A stretch of DNA of 60,586 nucleotides, taken from positions 1 through 60,586 of the forward strand of contig JAGRIK010000234.1 of NCBI GenBank assembly GCA_020443325.1, read 5' to 3'. Source of the DNA: Halioglobus sp. GTDB lineage: Bacteria; Pseudomonadota; Gammaproteobacteria; Pseudomonadales; Halieaceae. The notes under the pieces were generated by a model. That model did no database searches. It had not been told where the DNA came from and worked only from the letters and a program-made list of their open reading frames with translations. A program made the position numbers and the translations under genes. Below are positions 51,849 through 60,586 of this stretch, one piece after another; positions within the stretch are counted from its first letter, which is position 1; each line of letters begins with the position of its first letter.

Positions 51849-52949
51849 TTACCTGGCAGCCTTCCTGGTACCTACGAGAACGTCAACCCGACGGTTCATC
51901 GCACGCCCTTGCGCGGTGTCGTTAGTGGCAACCGGGTCGCGTTCGCCCATACCGATAACATCGATGATACCCGCCGACAGGCCACCGCTTACCAGATAGG
52001 CCTTGACCGCCGCAGCACGTCTAATCGACAGCGCCTGGTTGTACTCGTCACTGCCTACACTGTCAGTATGGCCCACCACATCGATGTCACCCACGGCCAA
52101 ACCCTGCGCTTTTATGGTATCGGCAAGCTTCTGCAATACGGCCTTACCCTGTGGCTTGACGACGGACTTGTCAAAGTCAAACAACACCTCGGCAGAGACA
52201 GTATGGGTCGTGTACTCCAAAGCGGCTTCCTTCGGGGTCAACAGGGTGTCTGCCACATAGGTGGACAGCGCGGGACCCGACGCAACATCGCCTGCAGACA
52301 CGGCACTGTCACACGACGCGGTGTCGGTGATACTCGCAATCATCGCATCGTGGTCTGCATCGCTGCCGACTTTTACCGTGTGTACGCAGATGTTGTTTGG
52401 ATGCTGCGCCTTCAATCCCGCCAGGGCCGTCTTCACTGCATCCGGATCGTTCCAGTTGAAGTCACTGACAATGATCACGGCGATACGACCGGTATCCTCG
52501 GCCACAATGCCTGTTGTTGCGTCAATGGCATCAGCAATGGGTGTGGTGCTGGCTGCGCATTTAATGGTACCCAACGCCTTGTTGAAATCTGCCGCATTAA
52601 ATGCCGCCGGGCCATAGAGCGTGTCCGCGATGCCGTAGCCTATACAGGAACCCGTCGCACCCTTGCCAAACGTAACCATGGCTGAGTTGAAACCCATTGC
52701 CGGTACAGCGTTGCCGAAACTGGCTGTCCAATCTTCCGCGGTGTACATTTTCGGGCGCCCCTGGGCATCCGACTTCATCGAGCCCGACGTATCCAGCAGT
52801 ACAACGAACGTATCCACCTGCTTGGTGTACGCATTGACATCAATAGGTTCACCCTGCTGCGTGACGGGCTTATACGGTGCTCCGCTACATGCCGCCAGTG
52901 CCATCAGGGACAAGCCCATCACCAAACGTCTAACGGGTTGTTTGTACAT
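51849..52949 (-). CDS. Lipoprotein with vWA and OmpA domains
   Basis: The 366-residue protein begins with a lipoprotein leader (lipobox ALAAC, Cys21). A von Willebrand factor A domain follows with the MIDAS motif DTSGS at 53-57. Two pairs of cysteines in the vWA body (SCIGY, IKCAAS, NNICVH, TASCDS) may form disulfides. The C-terminal OmpA peptidoglycan-binding domain has VLFDFDKSVVKPQG and VVGHTDSVGSDEYNQALSIRRA. It should be outer-membrane or periplasmic, linking peptidoglycan to a metal-dependent protein partner. Confidence 0.85.
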   Translation of the reverse strand: MYKQPVRRLVMGLSLMALAACSGAPYKPVTQQGEPIDVNAYTKQVDTFVVLLDTSGSMKSDAQGRPKMYTAEDWTASFGNAVPAMGFNSAMVTFGKGATGSCIGYGIADTLYGPAAFNAADFNKALGTIKCAASTTPIADAIDATTGIVAEDTGRIAVIIVSDFNWNDPDAVKTALAGLKAQHPNNICVHTVKVGSDADHDAMIASITDTASCDSAVSAGDVASGPALSTYVADTLLTPKEAALEYTTHTVSAEVLFDFDKSVVKPQGKAVLQKLADTIKAQGLAVGDIDVVGHTDSVGSDEYNQALSIRRAAAVKAYLVSGGLSAGIIDVIGMGERDPVATNDTAQGRAMNRRVDVLVGTRKAAR

Positions 52950-53201
52950 AGTTCTCTCCAGTCCTTAATTGAATTGATTTGAGCTTACGTATCTTCGCAA
53001 TTCCAGAATCGCCAACGGCAAGCACCGGCGAGACAGCTCAGTCGCAATGCGGCTTCCCCAGTAAAGCATATACGGCAAGATCCCGCAAAAAATAGTACGC
53101 AGCAGCTGTGAGAACGGATTATTCCGCCGGTGCTGCCGCAGCCTCGCGCACCAATTGAGCGCACCGAATATACTGCGCGCCGAACTGGTGCGTGCAACCG
53201 T
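52950..53201. other. Intergenic spacer, no gene seen
   Basis: The 252-base spacer upstream of the vWA gene contains no recognised element. Open frames that cross it are shadows of the flanking gene. The vWA promoter must lie here or just beyond. Confidence 0.4.
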
Positions 53202-54137
53202 TCACTTGCTCGCCTCGCGCTGGCGCCAGATCTGTAATCCCTGGGCATTGAGTTGCATATCGAACGAGATCTGTTGGCGCAGCTCATTCTCTTTGCCGTC
53301 TGTAGCAAACCCCTGCAGCAACGCCAGCGTATACTCGCTCAACTGCTGTTGTAACAAGTCGGCACCCGGAGAACCGGTTGTGGCCAGCTCGCAATAGGCT
53401 TCGATCTGGCGCACCAGCAACTGCGACGAGGCTGCGGAGTACGCCAGCTCACCGTAATGTGTAAGGTACATCCGGCGCGGCGCGTAGCTGCCCAGCAGAT
53501 CGAGGGAGGCGATAAAGGCTCCGGGGTCGAACTGGCTCGGCGTCGTGGATGGCAGCAGAAAATCTGCGGCGGGAAAGCGGCACCAGGGATACGACACGCC
53601 GAACATATCCCCGCTGAACCAGCCCCTGCTGACCTCATCCCAGACACAGAGGTGGTGCTCGGCGTGACCCCGCGTATGGCGAAACTCGAGGGGCCGACCC
53701 GCAAGCGTAACGGACTCGCCATCGGCCATCTCCCGTATACGCGTAACCTCTACCGGTTTCACCTCGCCGTAGAGCGTGTGGAACAGCTCCTCGCCGTAAA
53801 CGGCCCTGGCCGCCGAGACCAACTTTTCCGGGTCAGCCATATGCCGGGCGCCGCGCGGATGAACCAGCAACTGCGCATGGGGGAGGGCCGCCATCATGGC
53901 CCCGGCACCGCCGGCGTGATCCAGGTGTACATGCGTGGGAATGACATAACGCACCTGCTCCCGCGCGATACCCCGCTCGTGCAACACTTGCCACAACACG
54001 TCCGCGCTATGGCTGGTACCGGTCTCCAGGACTGCGCATTCACCGCCCTCCTCCATGAGGTAGAAACACGCCATTCCCTCGCGCACATAAGCGGCATCAA
54101 TGCAGGTGATGCCGTTAGCCAGACTCGTGTACGCCAT
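53202..54137 (-). CDS. Metallo-beta-lactamase-fold hydrolase
   Basis: The start is MAYTSLANGITCID (311 residues). The metal motif is THVHLDHAGG with His69, His71, Asp73 and His74. Further ligands are likely His in RHTRGHAEHHLCVW and in the C-terminal YLTHYGELAYS. The glyoxalase-like subtype without a nuclease C-domain fits many thioesterases and lactonases. The substrate is unknown. Confidence 0.87.
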   Translation of the reverse strand: MAYTSLANGITCIDAAYVREGMACFYLMEEGGECAVLETGTSHSADVLWQVLHERGIAREQVRYVIPTHVHLDHAGGAGAMMAALPHAQLLVHPRGARHMADPEKLVSAARAVYGEELFHTLYGEVKPVEVTRIREMADGESVTLAGRPLEFRHTRGHAEHHLCVWDEVSRGWFSGDMFGVSYPWCRFPAADFLLPSTTPSQFDPGAFIASLDLLGSYAPRRMYLTHYGELAYSAASSQLLVRQIEAYCELATTGSPGADLLQQQLSEYTLALLQGFATDGKENELRQQISFDMQLNAQGLQIWRQREASK

Positions 54138-54198
54138 TTTTTCCCTACCCCTTTCATACCACTCGCACTGGCCGGACACGATCCGACCCGGACTGTTG

Positions 54199-56097
54199 TC
54201 AGAGTTTGATATTGGACTGCACTTCCAACTGCACGGGCTGCGCCAGTTGCTTGCTGATCAGAACCTTGAGTTCTCCTACCTGTGTTGCGTCCAGTTGTTC
54301 TTTGGAGCTCAGCACCAGGCGCACCAGTGGCGGTTCTCCGAGCGTCACTTCCGCATGATCCACATGTACCTGTACGCCCTTCAACTGAACAACCTCCCCT
54401 ATCGCTATCCTTTCCAGAAGCCGTTGACGTTCTACGAGATGGGCGAAAGAAAAAGACAAAGGGACGCTGATGACCAGCAGCATCAGCAGGGAGACACCCA
54501 GGCCAGCGCGAGCGCGTTTGAACGGTGAAAAACCCAGCACCAGAAACGTGACACTGGCGGCCAGCGCGATACCCACAAGGTTGGTTACCAGCAGCAGTGA
54601 CGCCCCGGCGGCCATATCCCAGTCACCCCACCCCAGCCCAATACCCACAACACTCAGCGGGGGCACCAGGGCAACGGCGATCGCTACGCCCGCCAGGCTT
54701 TTGGCGATCTCCTCCTTGGCATTCGCGTAGGCGCAAGCCACGCCGGAAATCACTGCGACCAACAGATCCAGCAAGGTGGGGGCCATGCGCATTTTCATTT
54801 CCTGCGTCGGCAAGTCCAACGGCATTAACCAGGCCAACAGCACACCACAGGCCAACCCCAGGGCAACGCCCTGCATCAGCGTTCGCATCGCTGTGCGAAT
54901 CAACCCGATATCGGAACGCGCCAGGCCCATGGCCAGCGATACTATGGGCGCCATCAACGGCGCCAGGATCATCGCGCCGATAATCACCGGCGCTGAATTA
55001 GCGTAGAGGCCGGCAAGTGCCAGCAACACGCTCAGTACCATCAACACCTGGTAGGTAGGCGTTATCTTTGCATTGTCACGCAGTGAGACAAAGAGTTCTC
55101 GATACTCCTCCTCTGTCGCGTGACTGAAGAGTGGCAATGCCCGATCCAGAAGCGGCCCGGCTTCCTCTTCCTGCGGTATATGATTCAGGCGTATGGTCTC
55201 CTTGGAGACCGTTGTTGGTGCCGCGTCACGCGGCACCATCGCCGGCCCGGGCAGGAGATGCAGGCGCCCCTCGAGCACGTTGAACTCCAGTTGGGAGGTA
55301 TGCACCGGTTTGCCATCCAACAGGTACTCCATACCCTGCGGCGCGGTAATCCGGAGTCGATCGGTCTGGACCAGACCCAGCGACGCGGGCAAACGGGACA
55401 GGCTGATTTTTTTTGGCCACAACAGGTGCAGCAGAAACCACAGGTAGCTGGTGATACTGCGCGGCGCCAACGCCAGCACTGACAGGCGGCGATCCGCCGC
55501 GCTGAGATCCTGGGTAAACGCGCGACCCACCAACGCACTCCGCGATTGCCCCATCACGACCATTCCCAGCGCCGCCAGGTGGATATCCTTGTCTTTTCCG
55601 GTGGTGAGGTGGTACCGCGCCAGCCTTAACTTCCCAAGGCCCCTGAGTGCCCCGGAGACCATATTCCACGGCTTCTGCGGGCGATTAATATCGTAGGGCC
55701 GCAACGCCAGCACGCGCCCGATAACTACCGAGGAAAAGACCAGTTCATCATTGCACGTGAGGGCATCTGCCTCTATCACAGGCGCGGTGAGATAGTGCTG
55801 GAAAACCTGCTGCAGATCGCCGCGCACGCCGAGCGCCATCATTGCCTGCCTGGCCTCTGCATGCGGCAGGACACCAACCTCCCACTGCCGCGCCACCGCC
55901 GTGGCGGCCGTCTCCCGGATCATTTCATCGCCGAGGTACAACAGCACGCGCGATTTTCGCGGCGGCGTGTCGCGTTCCGCCCAGGGTAAGAATGTGACGC
56001 TCGCCTGGGCGGCCAACCCGGCGATCACGTCCGCCTGCAGGTTGGCATCGTGGATCAGGAACAGCGGCGGCCGCTCTGGTGCCTCCTCAACCGGCAT
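54199..56097 (-). CDS. Kinase-like (diacylglycerol-kinase-fold) domain fused to DUF389 membrane domain
   Basis: The start is MPVEEAPERPPLFLIHDAN (632 residues), 11 bases overlapping the upstream SDR gene. Residues about 1-290 resemble the diacylglycerol/sphingosine kinase fold (PLFLIHDANLQADVIAGLAA, VIEADALTCNDELVFSSVVIGR), but the GGDGT signature reads YLGDEMIR. Residues about 370-560 are the DUF389 (TIGR00341) membrane core with PVIIGAMILAPLMAPIVSLAMGL and ALVPPLSVVGIGLG, roughly five helices. The family function is unknown; it may couple a lipid substrate to membrane permeation. The C-terminal beta-rich tail is also typical. Confidence 0.8.
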   Translation of the reverse strand: MPVEEAPERPPLFLIHDANLQADVIAGLAAQASVTFLPWAERDTPPRKSRVLLYLGDEMIRETAATAVARQWEVGVLPHAEARQAMMALGVRGDLQQVFQHYLTAPVIEADALTCNDELVFSSVVIGRVLALRPYDINRPQKPWNMVSGALRGLGKLRLARYHLTTGKDKDIHLAALGMVVMGQSRSALVGRAFTQDLSAADRRLSVLALAPRSITSYLWFLLHLLWPKKISLSRLPASLGLVQTDRLRITAPQGMEYLLDGKPVHTSQLEFNVLEGRLHLLPGPAMVPRDAAPTTVSKETIRLNHIPQEEEAGPLLDRALPLFSHATEEEYRELFVSLRDNAKITPTYQVLMVLSVLLALAGLYANSAPVIIGAMILAPLMAPIVSLAMGLARSDIGLIRTAMRTLMQGVALGLACGVLLAWLMPLDLPTQEMKMRMAPTLLDLLVAVISGVACAYANAKEEIAKSLAGVAIAVALVPPLSVVGIGLGWGDWDMAAGASLLLVTNLVGIALAASVTFLVLGFSPFKRARAGLGVSLLMLLVISVPLSFSFAHLVERQRLLERIAIGEVVQLKGVQVHVDHAEVTLGEPPLVRLVLSSKEQLDATQVGELKVLISKQLAQPVQLEVQSNIKL

Positions 56098-56857
56098 TGG
56101 CCACAGCCCCGCCATCCAGCACAATAATCTGTCCGGTAACCCAGGCGGACGCGCGCGAGCACAGATAGATGGCCGTACCGGCCGCATCCTCAGCGTTGCC
56201 CAGGCGTCCACAGGGGAAGCCCACTGCCAACTCGGCCTCGTGTGGCAGCAGGTGTGCCGTCATTTTGCTGGGAAAGAATCCCGGGGCGATACCGTTGACG
56301 TTTATGCCCTCGGGCGCGAGGTCGGCACCCATGTGCCGGGTCAGCTGATGCACCGCCGCCTTACTGGCGGAGTACGCGTAGTTTTTCATATGGGGGTGGG
56401 TGATGCCATTGATCGAACCAATATTGATGACTCGTGATGGATCTTCCCTGGTGCCCGCAGCACGCAACTGGGGCAGGAGTTGCTGCGTGAGGAAAAACAA
56501 CGACTTGACGTTGATATCCATCGTCTTGTCCCAACCGCTTTCAGGGAAGTCGTCGATGTCCGCACCCCAGGTCGCGCCGGCATTGTTGACGAGGATATCC
56601 ACACGCGCTTCCCGGGCCTGCACCTCTGCGGCGAATTCACGCACCCCGGCCACGGTCGAAAGGTCAGCCGGTATAGCGATACACTGCCCCACCTCGCCCA
56701 GCTCACGCTCTGTGGCGCGCAATTCCTCCTCCTTGCGCGCCGTGATGTAGGTCTTGACCCCATTCTCGACAAACCCGCGCGCAATCATTGCGCCGATTCC
56801 ACGTGAACCCCCGGTGACCACCGCCACTTTGCCTTCCACGTTAAACAGATTTTTCAT
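56087..56857 (-). CDS. SDR-family oxidoreductase (classical, FabG/RhlG-like)
   Basis: The 256-residue protein starts after GAGGATGAGAT. The NADP motif is VVTGGSRGIGAMIA, then VDILVNNAGATWGA, then the catalytic NIGSINGITHPHMKNYAYSASKAAVHQL (Ser, Tyr-x3-Lys) and IAPGFFPSKMTAHLL. It likely reduces a 3-oxoacyl or other ketone. RhlG-like sequence features suggest a lipid substrate, but this is not proven. It is followed by the DUF389 fusion gene with an overlap, on the same strand. Confidence 0.9.
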   Translation of the reverse strand: MKNLFNVEGKVAVVTGGSRGIGAMIARGFVENGVKTYITARKEEELRATERELGEVGQCIAIPADLSTVAGVREFAAEVQAREARVDILVNNAGATWGADIDDFPESGWDKTMDINVKSLFFLTQQLLPQLRAAGTREDPSRVINIGSINGITHPHMKNYAYSASKAAVHQLTRHMGADLAPEGINVNGIAPGFFPSKMTAHLLPHEAELAVGFPCGRLGNAEDAAGTAIYLCSRASAWVTGQIIVLDGGAVANAG

Positions 56858-56904
56858 ATCTCATCCTCTATTGCGTTAAATTGGATTGGTCACTTTGCTC
56901 AGCG

Positions 56905-57951
56905 TCATTCGAGAATGCCTTCGCCACAGCTCCACCCTGGCGCACGGTGCCGATACTCGGTGGGCGCACAACCACACCAGGCTTTGAATGCATTGGAGAA
57001 GGACGCCTGGTCGGAATAGCCGAGAAGCAGGGCGATTTCCGTCACCGCGAGCCGCGGGTCGTCGAGGTAACGCCGCGATTGCTCCTCGCGTACATCCTGC
57101 AGTATTTTCTTGAAGCTCGAACCGAGTGCACTGAGGCGGCGCTGCAGCGTGCGGCGTGAAATCCCCAACTCCTGGGCGAGACTATCGATCGTCAGGCCGC
57201 CTCCAGGCAGGGCCCGGCGTATCGCCACCCGGGTATCCTGCAGAAAGGGTTCGACACTATCGGGCTGCTCGAAAACCGATCGCGCGCCCGCCCAGAAATC
57301 ACCACCGGGATCAAAGCCCACATCGATCAATGGATAGCGCACCACCTCGCGGGCAAAATAGAGGCAGCTGACCTCACAGCCAAATTTTAAATTGGTACCG
57401 AAGGCGCGTGTCAGCGCGCGCGTATCATCCGGTGCAGGATAGGCGAAATCAGCGCCGCGGACAGGCACTGGCAATGCGCAGATAGTGTTCACAATTTCTG
57501 CTGACGACTTCAGCATTTCATCAACCAACGGCCGCCAGGCTGCGGTTTCTGCATTCAGCGGATGCCACTCCAGGCGGATAAAATCGCCCTGCGAGCGAAT
57601 CAGCACGCGGCCGGTATCGCCACGAATGCGAATGGTGCTTGGAATGACATTGAAATACTCCTTCAGGTTGCGGCAGATCGTCGTCATGTAGAGATGGAGA
57701 TTCATCGCGCTGAAGTACACAACATGCCCCACACACAGCCCGATATCCGGATCGCCGCTGCGCTCGACGGCCATGCGGTAGGCGTACAGGTAACGTGCCA
57801 GCGGTATGCGCTCGCCGGGCGCGCGCAGCAGATCCTTGTTGATGCCCGCATCGCGCAGCAGTTGCGCGCTGTCCACACCCAATGCAGAGGCGGCCTGCAG
57901 CACCGCATTCAGGCAGGGCGCGGTGACACTGCCGCCGCTATCGAGCGACAC
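56905..57951 (-). CDS. AraC-family transcriptional regulator
   Basis: The 348-residue protein starts at GTG inside the 3' end of the carboxylase gene (14-base overlap). An N-terminal ligand-binding domain of the Arabinose_bd type (residues about 1-200, with LDSGGSVTAPCLNAVLQAAS and RIPLARYLYAYRMAVE) precedes a C-terminal double HTH (about 245-330; LAQELGISRRTLQRRLSALG and VTEIALLLGYSDQASFSNAFKAW). It could regulate the acyl-CoA carboxylase, crotonase and CoA-transferase genes upstream. The effector is unknown. Confidence 0.87.
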   Translation of the reverse strand: MSLDSGGSVTAPCLNAVLQAASALGVDSAQLLRDAGINKDLLRAPGERIPLARYLYAYRMAVERSGDPDIGLCVGHVVYFSAMNLHLYMTTICRNLKEYFNVIPSTIRIRGDTGRVLIRSQGDFIRLEWHPLNAETAAWRPLVDEMLKSSAEIVNTICALPVPVRGADFAYPAPDDTRALTRAFGTNLKFGCEVSCLYFAREVVRYPLIDVGFDPGGDFWAGARSVFEQPDSVEPFLQDTRVAIRRALPGGGLTIDSLAQELGISRRTLQRRLSALGSSFKKILQDVREEQSRRYLDDPRLAVTEIALLLGYSDQASFSNAFKAWCGCAPTEYRHRAPGWSCGEGILE

Positions 57952-59476
57952 AGGGCTTCGCTGCTCTCAGCGCCCGCAATACGACAGCGCGGGTGTCTGC
58001 GGGATCGATGACCGCGTCGAGTTCCAGGTAGGAGGCCGCTTCCGAGGCCTTACCGACTTCATACATCCGTGTGACCAGCTGCTGGAACAACTGTTCGCGC
58101 GCGACGGGATCTTCCTCGGCTTCCAGTTCCTTCCTGAACCCGAGCCGCACGGCGCCCTCCAGCCCCATGCCACCAAACTCTCCGGTCGGCCAGGCAGCGG
58201 CATAGACCGGCGCCACAAACGTGCCGCCCGTCATTGCCATCGCGCCAAGGCCATAGGCCTTGCGCAGGAATATTGCGACGATGGGCACCCGCAGCTTCGA
58301 GCCTGCCAAAAAAAGCGATGACATCCGCCGCACGGCGCCCTCCACTTCACTGTCGGGACCCACCATGAAACCGGGGGTATCTGTCAGCGAAAGCACGGGC
58401 AGGGAAAAGGCATTACAGATCTGCAGGAACCGCGCTGCCTTTTCAGAGGAAACGGCATCAACCGCACCACCCAGTTGCTGGCAGTCATTCGCGATCAGCG
58501 CAATGGGCCGGCCCTCCAGGCGGATAAAACCCGTGATGATGCCGCGCCCGTAAATGCGTTGCAGTTCCAGGAACGAACCGGTATCGGCCAGTGTTTCGAT
58601 AATCCGCCGCACCGGGTAACCCCAGCGCCGGTCGGCTGGAATGGCATCGCGCAGTGACTCCTGGGGGACGGCTTCCCAGTCAGCTACCTCGCCCTGGAAA
58701 TAGGAAAGCAACTGTTTGGCAATGGCTGTCGCATGGGCCTCATCATCGGCGACGATATCGACTACACCATTCTTTTCCTGCACGTCTATCGGGCCAATGG
58801 CTGTGGGTTCGTGCTTACCCATTCCGCCGCCTTCGATCATCGCCGGGCCGGCCATACCAATCCATGATTTGCGCGTGGCAATGCAAAAATCGGCACACCC
58901 GAACAACGCGGCGTTGCCGGCAAAACAATAGCCGTTGTTGACAGCGATCCGCGGCACCACGCCACTGAGCGCGGCCCAGGTGCTGAACGACTTGATATTC
59001 AATCCCGCTATCTGCGTGGCGACATCGGTATCGCCCGGTCGCCCACCGCCACCCTCGGTGTACATCACGAGCGGTAAAGACTGCTGTTCCGCCAGTTCAC
59101 AGATACGATCCAGTTTGCGATGGTGAAAGAAGCCCTGGGTACCGGCAAGCACGGAATAATCGTTAACGATGACACCCGCTCGCGCGCGCTCCGGTCCGAC
59201 GAGATGGCTGTTGATCGTGCAGGTACCCGTAACGACGCCGTCCGCTGCGGTGCTGGTTTGCAGATCCAGGTATTCGCGACGGTTGCGCTGGGCCGCCACG
59301 GCCAGTTGGCCGTATTCCTGGAAGGAGTCTGAATCGACGAGATCGGCCACGTTTTCACGCGCAGTGCGATAGCCCCTGGCGTGGCGTTTGCGACGCGCCT
59401 CATCGCGCGCGTCGTCGAGGGTAAGGGCTACCCTCTCCCGCAGCGCGAGTAATTCCGGCCTGGTTTCCTTGTCCAT
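57938..59476 (-). CDS. Acyl-CoA carboxylase beta (carboxyltransferase) subunit
   Basis: The 512-residue protein has the two crotonase-like carboxyltransferase halves. The first shows VSFIVNDYSVLAGTQG-type text (GVIVNDYSVLAGTQGFFHH) and MYTEGGGGRPGDT. The second has VLSLTDTPGFMVGP, IFLRKAYGLGAMAMTGG and AAWPTGEFGGMGLEGAVRLG. It carboxylates acyl-CoA together with a biotin-carboxylase subunit, which is not in the window. The substrate is not fixed, with propionyl- or methylcrotonyl-like acyl-CoA plausible. The gene continues an operon with the AraC gene downstream. Confidence 0.87.
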   Translation of the reverse strand: MDKETRPELLALRERVALTLDDARDEARRKRHARGYRTARENVADLVDSDSFQEYGQLAVAAQRNRREYLDLQTSTAADGVVTGTCTINSHLVGPERARAGVIVNDYSVLAGTQGFFHHRKLDRICELAEQQSLPLVMYTEGGGGRPGDTDVATQIAGLNIKSFSTWAALSGVVPRIAVNNGYCFAGNAALFGCADFCIATRKSWIGMAGPAMIEGGGMGKHEPTAIGPIDVQEKNGVVDIVADDEAHATAIAKQLLSYFQGEVADWEAVPQESLRDAIPADRRWGYPVRRIIETLADTGSFLELQRIYGRGIITGFIRLEGRPIALIANDCQQLGGAVDAVSSEKAARFLQICNAFSLPVLSLTDTPGFMVGPDSEVEGAVRRMSSLFLAGSKLRVPIVAIFLRKAYGLGAMAMTGGTFVAPVYAAAWPTGEFGGMGLEGAVRLGFRKELEAEEDPVAREQLFQQLVTRMYEVGKASEAASYLELDAVIDPADTRAVVLRALRAAKPCVAR

Positions 59477-59569
59477 CGATGACTCCGCATAACTGTCAGC
59501 GCAACACTATAACGCAGATAGCCACCGGGAATAACGCTCTCCTGCGGCAAGCCGGGAAGGCTTTATCGA

Positions 59570-60358
59570 TCAGCGACCCTGCCACACGGGTGCGCGTTTT
59601 TGTATAAAGGCCACCACACCCTCCTGGGCGTCCTGGCTGGTGATGCAGATGTGCTGCAGCTTGGCCTCTTTGGTGATGGTGTCACCCACCGACTCTTCGA
59701 TGGCCGCGTTGAGGGCCTGCTTGGCATAGCGCAACGACAGGGGTGCCTTGCCGGCAATTTCCGCGGCCCAGGCCAGGGTATCTTCCAACAGCTTGTCGGC
59801 CGGAACGACGCGGTTGCACAGGCCCCAATCCAGGCACTTATCCGCCCGAATCTTTTCACCGGTCACAATGACCTCATAAGCGCGCTTTCGGCCCAGGGTA
59901 CGGACCAGGTGCCAGGTGGCCCCGCCATCGGGTACCAGGCTGATAGCGGCAAACGCCTGGTAGAGGTAGGCGTCATCTGCCATCACGGTAAGGTCGCAGA
60001 CCATGCCGAAGGCGCTGCCAATACCGGCGCAGGCGCCGTTGATGGCACTGATCCACGGCTTGGGTGCCTCGAAAATCTCCATCAGGATGGGCTTGTACTC
60101 GCAATTGAGCTGGTCTTCCACGCGGAAGTTTGTTCTATCCTCCGGCATATCACCCAGGTCGGCACCCGCGCTGAACGCGCGGCCGGCTCCGGTCAACACG
60201 ACCACACGCACGCTGTCGTCGTCGTTGACCTCGCGCACTGCCGGCAGCAACTCACGCCGCAGCACAGCGTCAAAACTGTTGAGCTTGTCCGGTCGGTTGA
60301 GGCTGACCACTGCGACCGAACCGTGTCGCTCTACCTTTACTGTTGCATAATTTGCCAT
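59570..60358 (-). CDS. Enoyl-CoA hydratase/isomerase family protein (PaaG-like)
   Basis: The 262-residue crotonase starts after AGAGGA. Motifs are VVSLNRPDKLNSFDAVLRREL, AFSAGADLGDM, INGACAGIGSAFGMVCD and ISLVPDGGATWHLVRTLG. The Asp in LVPDGG is the proton-handling residue of PaaG-like 1,2-epoxyphenylacetyl-CoA isomerases. Whether it is an isomerase or a hydratase is undecided. It lies 24 bases downstream of the CoA-transferase gene, on the same strand. Confidence 0.87.
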   Translation of the reverse strand: MANYATVKVERHGSVAVVSLNRPDKLNSFDAVLRRELLPAVREVNDDDSVRVVVLTGAGRAFSAGADLGDMPEDRTNFRVEDQLNCEYKPILMEIFEAPKPWISAINGACAGIGSAFGMVCDLTVMADDAYLYQAFAAISLVPDGGATWHLVRTLGRKRAYEVIVTGEKIRADKCLDWGLCNRVVPADKLLEDTLAWAAEIAGKAPLSLRYAKQALNAAIEESVGDTITKEAKLQHICITSQDAQEGVVAFIQKRAPVWQGR

Positions 60359-60381
60359 GGGACAAATCCTCTATTGCACTG

Positions 60382-60586
60382 TCACAGAATGGAGCCGGCA
60401 TCTCTCAGTGTCGCCAGCTCCTGTTCAGCAAAACCCATTGCTTTGAGCACAACGTCGGTATCCTGCCCGGCCTGGTGTGCACCGTGTTGCACCTCGGAGG
60501 GGGTGCGACTGAAACGGGGTGCCGGGGCCGGCTGTGTGACGCCGTCCACTTCAATATAGGTGTTGCGCGCAACGTTTGCAGGGTGC
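60382..60586 (-). CDS. CaiB/BaiF CoA-transferase (alpha-methylacyl-CoA racemase-like), C-terminal part (partial)
   Basis: The minus strand from the window end reads, in one open frame, HPANVARNTYIEVDGV, TQPAPAPRFSRTPSEV and a C-terminus ELATLRDAGSIL before a TGA at 60382-60384. The stretch HP-NVARxT..EVDG..QPAPAPRFSRTP is a familiar end of alpha-methylacyl-CoA racemase-like CaiB/BaiF proteins. Only the last 67 residues are present. Its position just upstream of a crotonase gene supports a catabolic CoA-ester operon with the carboxylase. Confidence 0.85.
   Translation of the reverse strand, partial: HPANVARNTYIEVDGVTQPAPAPRFSRTPSEVQHGAHQAGQDTDVVLKAMGFAEQELATLRDAGSIL

Noticed and set aside
59600-60559. 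A 319-codon plus-strand frame
   Set aside because: It runs antisense over the crotonase gene at 59570-60358 and the CoA-transferase end, and the translated text has no known domain or realistic start site.

Overview
The window reads as chromosomal DNA of a GC-rich (roughly 60 percent by eye), aerobic, probably marine gammaproteobacterium. The evidence is gene content: a FabY-type ketoacyl synthase, a RibBX-type riboflavin enzyme, DcaP-like and RND envelope proteins, and many crotonases, thiolases, SDRs and acyl-CoA enzymes of lipid, steroid or aromatic catabolism. A Halieaceae/Cellvibrionales-type host is my inference; no rRNA or tRNA is present to confirm it.

Layout. 1-9.8 kb: end of an NhaD antiporter, a CBS protein, an SLC13 permease with RCK-C domains, a Ca2+/Na+ antiporter, a periplasmic glutaminase, a PPK2 kinase, a porin, and a HupE-like/parvulin pair. 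9.9-17.6 kb: dienoyl-CoA isomerase, nitroreductase, FkbM methyltransferase, fabY divergent from a GlxA-type regulator, thiolase and ribBX. 17.6-25.3 kb: an RND efflux pair, a luciferase-like oxidoreductase and a molybdopterin oxidoreductase. 25.3-26.9 kb: a repeat-rich patch with a YdeI-family pseudogene, a GNAT and a PEP-CTERM-like gene whose ends are partly built from GGGGACAGTTTACTT inverted repeats. 26.9-37.3 kb: LysR regulator, TPR protein, crotonases and nitroreductase, then an operon (acyl-CoA synthetase, two SCP2-type thiolases, two DUF35 proteins) divergent from a HsaC/BphC-type extradiol dioxygenase. This looks like part of a steroid or aromatic ring catabolic locus.

37.35-43.43 kb is the most unusual part. 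A MITE-like element holds two hairpins with different stems but an identical inverted loop. It precedes a lower-GC island with two convergent paralogous beta-roll/peptidase-S74 secreted proteins and a membrane-anchored TPR protein fused to an archaemetzincin-like domain without its zinc histidines. The island lies between direct repeats that contain the 3' end of the neighbouring phosphotransferase gene, so it looks like an integrated or duplicated unit.

43.4-60.6 kb: phosphotransferase, amino-acid binding protein, SDRs, SYLF protein, a PEP-synthase-like protein with an SDR, a flavin monooxygenase, a vWA-OmpA lipoprotein, a metallo-beta-lactamase-fold hydrolase, a kinase-like/DUF389 fusion, an AraC regulator, an acyl-CoA carboxylase beta subunit, a crotonase and the end of a CaiB/BaiF CoA-transferase missed by simple ORF calling. 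Two large cloverleaf-like palindromes at 30.9-31.2 kb and a related one at 46.1-46.2 kb occupy intergenic spaces.
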